A DNA stretch of 5,681 nucleotides, taken from NCBI GenBank assembly GCA_902796975.1, contig CADBRF010000249.1:1-5681 (forward strand), written 5' to 3'. This document shows positions 4,936 through 5,681 of the stretch, piece by piece; position 1 is the stretch's first letter; every line of letters starts with the position of its first letter. This DNA comes from an uncultured Coriobacteriaceae bacterium (GTDB lineage Bacteria; Actinomycetota; Coriobacteriia; Coriobacteriales; QAMH01). The position numbers were made by a program, and so were the translations under genes. The notes under the pieces were generated by a model that saw only the letters and a list, made by a program, of their open reading frames with translations, had not been told where the DNA came from and did not search any database.

Positions 4936-5681
4936 ATGCGCAACATAAATCTAAGGTACGTGGAAGAAACCTACAACCCAGACGGGACGCTCGCCACCTT
5001 TGGCGTCCACTACCCCGAGAACTTCAACTTCGGCTACGACGTCGTGGACGACATAGCCGAGAACGACCCGGACCGCAAGGCCATGGTCTGGTGCAATCCC
5101 GAAGGCGAGGAGCACGTCTTCACCTTCGCGGACATGAAAACCTGGTCTGACAAGACCGCGAATTTCTTCGCCTCCCAGGGCCTCAAGCGCGGCGACTACG
5201 TCATGGTTATCCTCCGCCGCCACTACCAGTTCTGGTTCGTGGCAACCGCGCTTGCCAAACTCGGCTGCGTCATGGTCCCCGCGACCTTCATGCTCAAGGA
5301 ACATGACCTCACCTACCGCCTGAACGGTGCCTCCATCAAGGCCATCGTCGCCACCTCGGTGGGCGACATCGCCGATATCGTCGATAACGTCGTCGATGAG
5401 TGCCCTTCGCTCGAAACCCGCATCCTCGTGAACGGCGCAGGCGGTGGCCTCACTCCCTGCGATGAGAACGGCATCTGCCAGATTCCCGAAGGCGCGCTTG
5501 TCGGCCCAGCACTCTCCGGCCCAAACGGCATCTGCGCCGCACCGGTCGAGCGTGAAGGCTGGGTCGATTTCAACACCTGCGTCCGCGCGGCATCCGAGGT
5601 CTTCGAGCGCGTTGAGACCAAGGCAGCCGAGCCCATGCTCATGTACTTCTCGAGCGGCACCTCGGGCAACCCCAAGATGGT
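4936..5681 (+). CDS. AMP-forming acyl-CoA synthetase (ANL superfamily), 3' truncated by window
   Basis: The first 248 codons of an AMP-binding enzyme that activates a carboxylic acid with ATP to an acyl-adenylate and then to acyl-CoA. It is cytosolic; the family is about 550 residues long, so over half is missing. N-terminal features resemble medium-chain/acetate-type synthetases: NFGYDVVDDIA near 31, TFADMKTWSDKTANFF, then GLKRGDYVMVIL and ALAKLGCVMVPAT. The P-loop YFSSGTSGNPK at 237-247 is the conserved phosphate-binding A3 motif and runs into the window edge. ATG at 4936 follows AAAGGAA at 4922-4928 with seven bases of spacing, which decides this start. Residues about 168-204 look like an insertion relative to close relatives: Gly/Pro/Cys-rich, with NGIC at 178-181 and again at 197-200. 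The gene is preceded by an HTH-cupin regulator. Acyl substrate (acetate, medium-chain, aryl) cannot be told, because the acid-binding pocket lies beyond the window. Confidence 0.93.
   Translation, partial: MRNINLRYVEETYNPDGTLATFGVHYPENFNFGYDVVDDIAENDPDRKAMVWCNPEGEEHVFTFADMKTWSDKTANFFASQGLKRGDYVMVILRRHYQFWFVATALAKLGCVMVPATFMLKEHDLTYRLNGASIKAIVATSVGDIADIVDNVVDECPSLETRILVNGAGGGLTPCDENGICQIPEGALVGPALSGPNGICAAPVEREGWVDFNTCVRAASEVFERVETKAAEPMLMYFSSGTSGNPKM
5467..5535 (+). repeat. In-frame direct repeat, 12 bases, 57-base period
   Basis: AACGGCATCTGC occurs at 5467-5478 and again, identically, at 5524-5535. The offset is 57 bases, exactly 19 codons, so both copies encode NGIC in the synthetase. The repeat lies inside a Gly/Pro-rich segment that appears to be an insertion, suggesting it grew by in-frame duplication followed by divergence. 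Confidence 0.6.

Noticed and set aside
5313..5675. Minus-strand open frames opposite the acyl-CoA synthetase (also 4951-5304)
   Set aside because: The plus strand encodes a continuous ANL protein ending in its P-loop; the minus-strand products are low-complexity shadows.

Overview
The window is a compact, GC-rich bacterial chromosomal segment with strong third-position G/C in most genes. Gene content (a QueG-like double-[4Fe-4S] protein, a PUA-type ProB, a single HTH-cupin protein followed by an acyl-CoA synthetase, a small amidohydrolase) and codon choice suggest an anaerobic high-GC Gram-positive. Class Coriobacteriia is my best guess, but this is inference from general resemblance; no rRNA or other phylogenetic marker is present.

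Layout. At the left edge (6-952, +) is an epoxyqueuosine-reductase-like iron-sulfur protein split by a -1 frameshift in a run of five T at 279-283. Adding one T restores a continuous product of 315 residues. A 160-base gap follows with a good sigma-70-type promoter (1021-1049) overlapped by a perfect 15-base dyad, and then proB (1113-2192, +), a complete glutamate 5-kinase with a C-terminal PUA domain. proB converges with rsmJ (2205-3020, -), a 16S rRNA m2G1516 methyltransferase, leaving only 12 bases between stop codons. A 249-base divergent region (3021-3269) separates rsmJ from a PF04909-type metal-dependent amidohydrolase (3270-4094, +), whose stop codon lies at the foot of a strong hairpin. 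A 175-base, dyad-rich gap leads to an XRE HTH-cupin regulator (4270-4854, +) and then to an AMP-forming acyl-CoA synthetase of the ANL superfamily (4936 to the right edge, +), cut off just after its phosphate-binding loop.

How the genes work together. proB starts proline biosynthesis and rsmJ modifies the ribosome; both are housekeeping genes in unlinked pathways. The right half is more likely a functional unit: a small-ligand-sensing HTH-cupin regulator directly upstream of a carboxylate-activating enzyme, with a hydrolase of unknown substrate in front. This fits uptake or degradation of an organic acid, but the substrate cannot be read from the sequence. I see no mobile element, CRISPR array, phage gene, intact tRNA or rRNA. 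I found no convincing wholly new system; the most notable points are the frameshift, the operator-like dyads, and a repeat-containing insertion in the synthetase.
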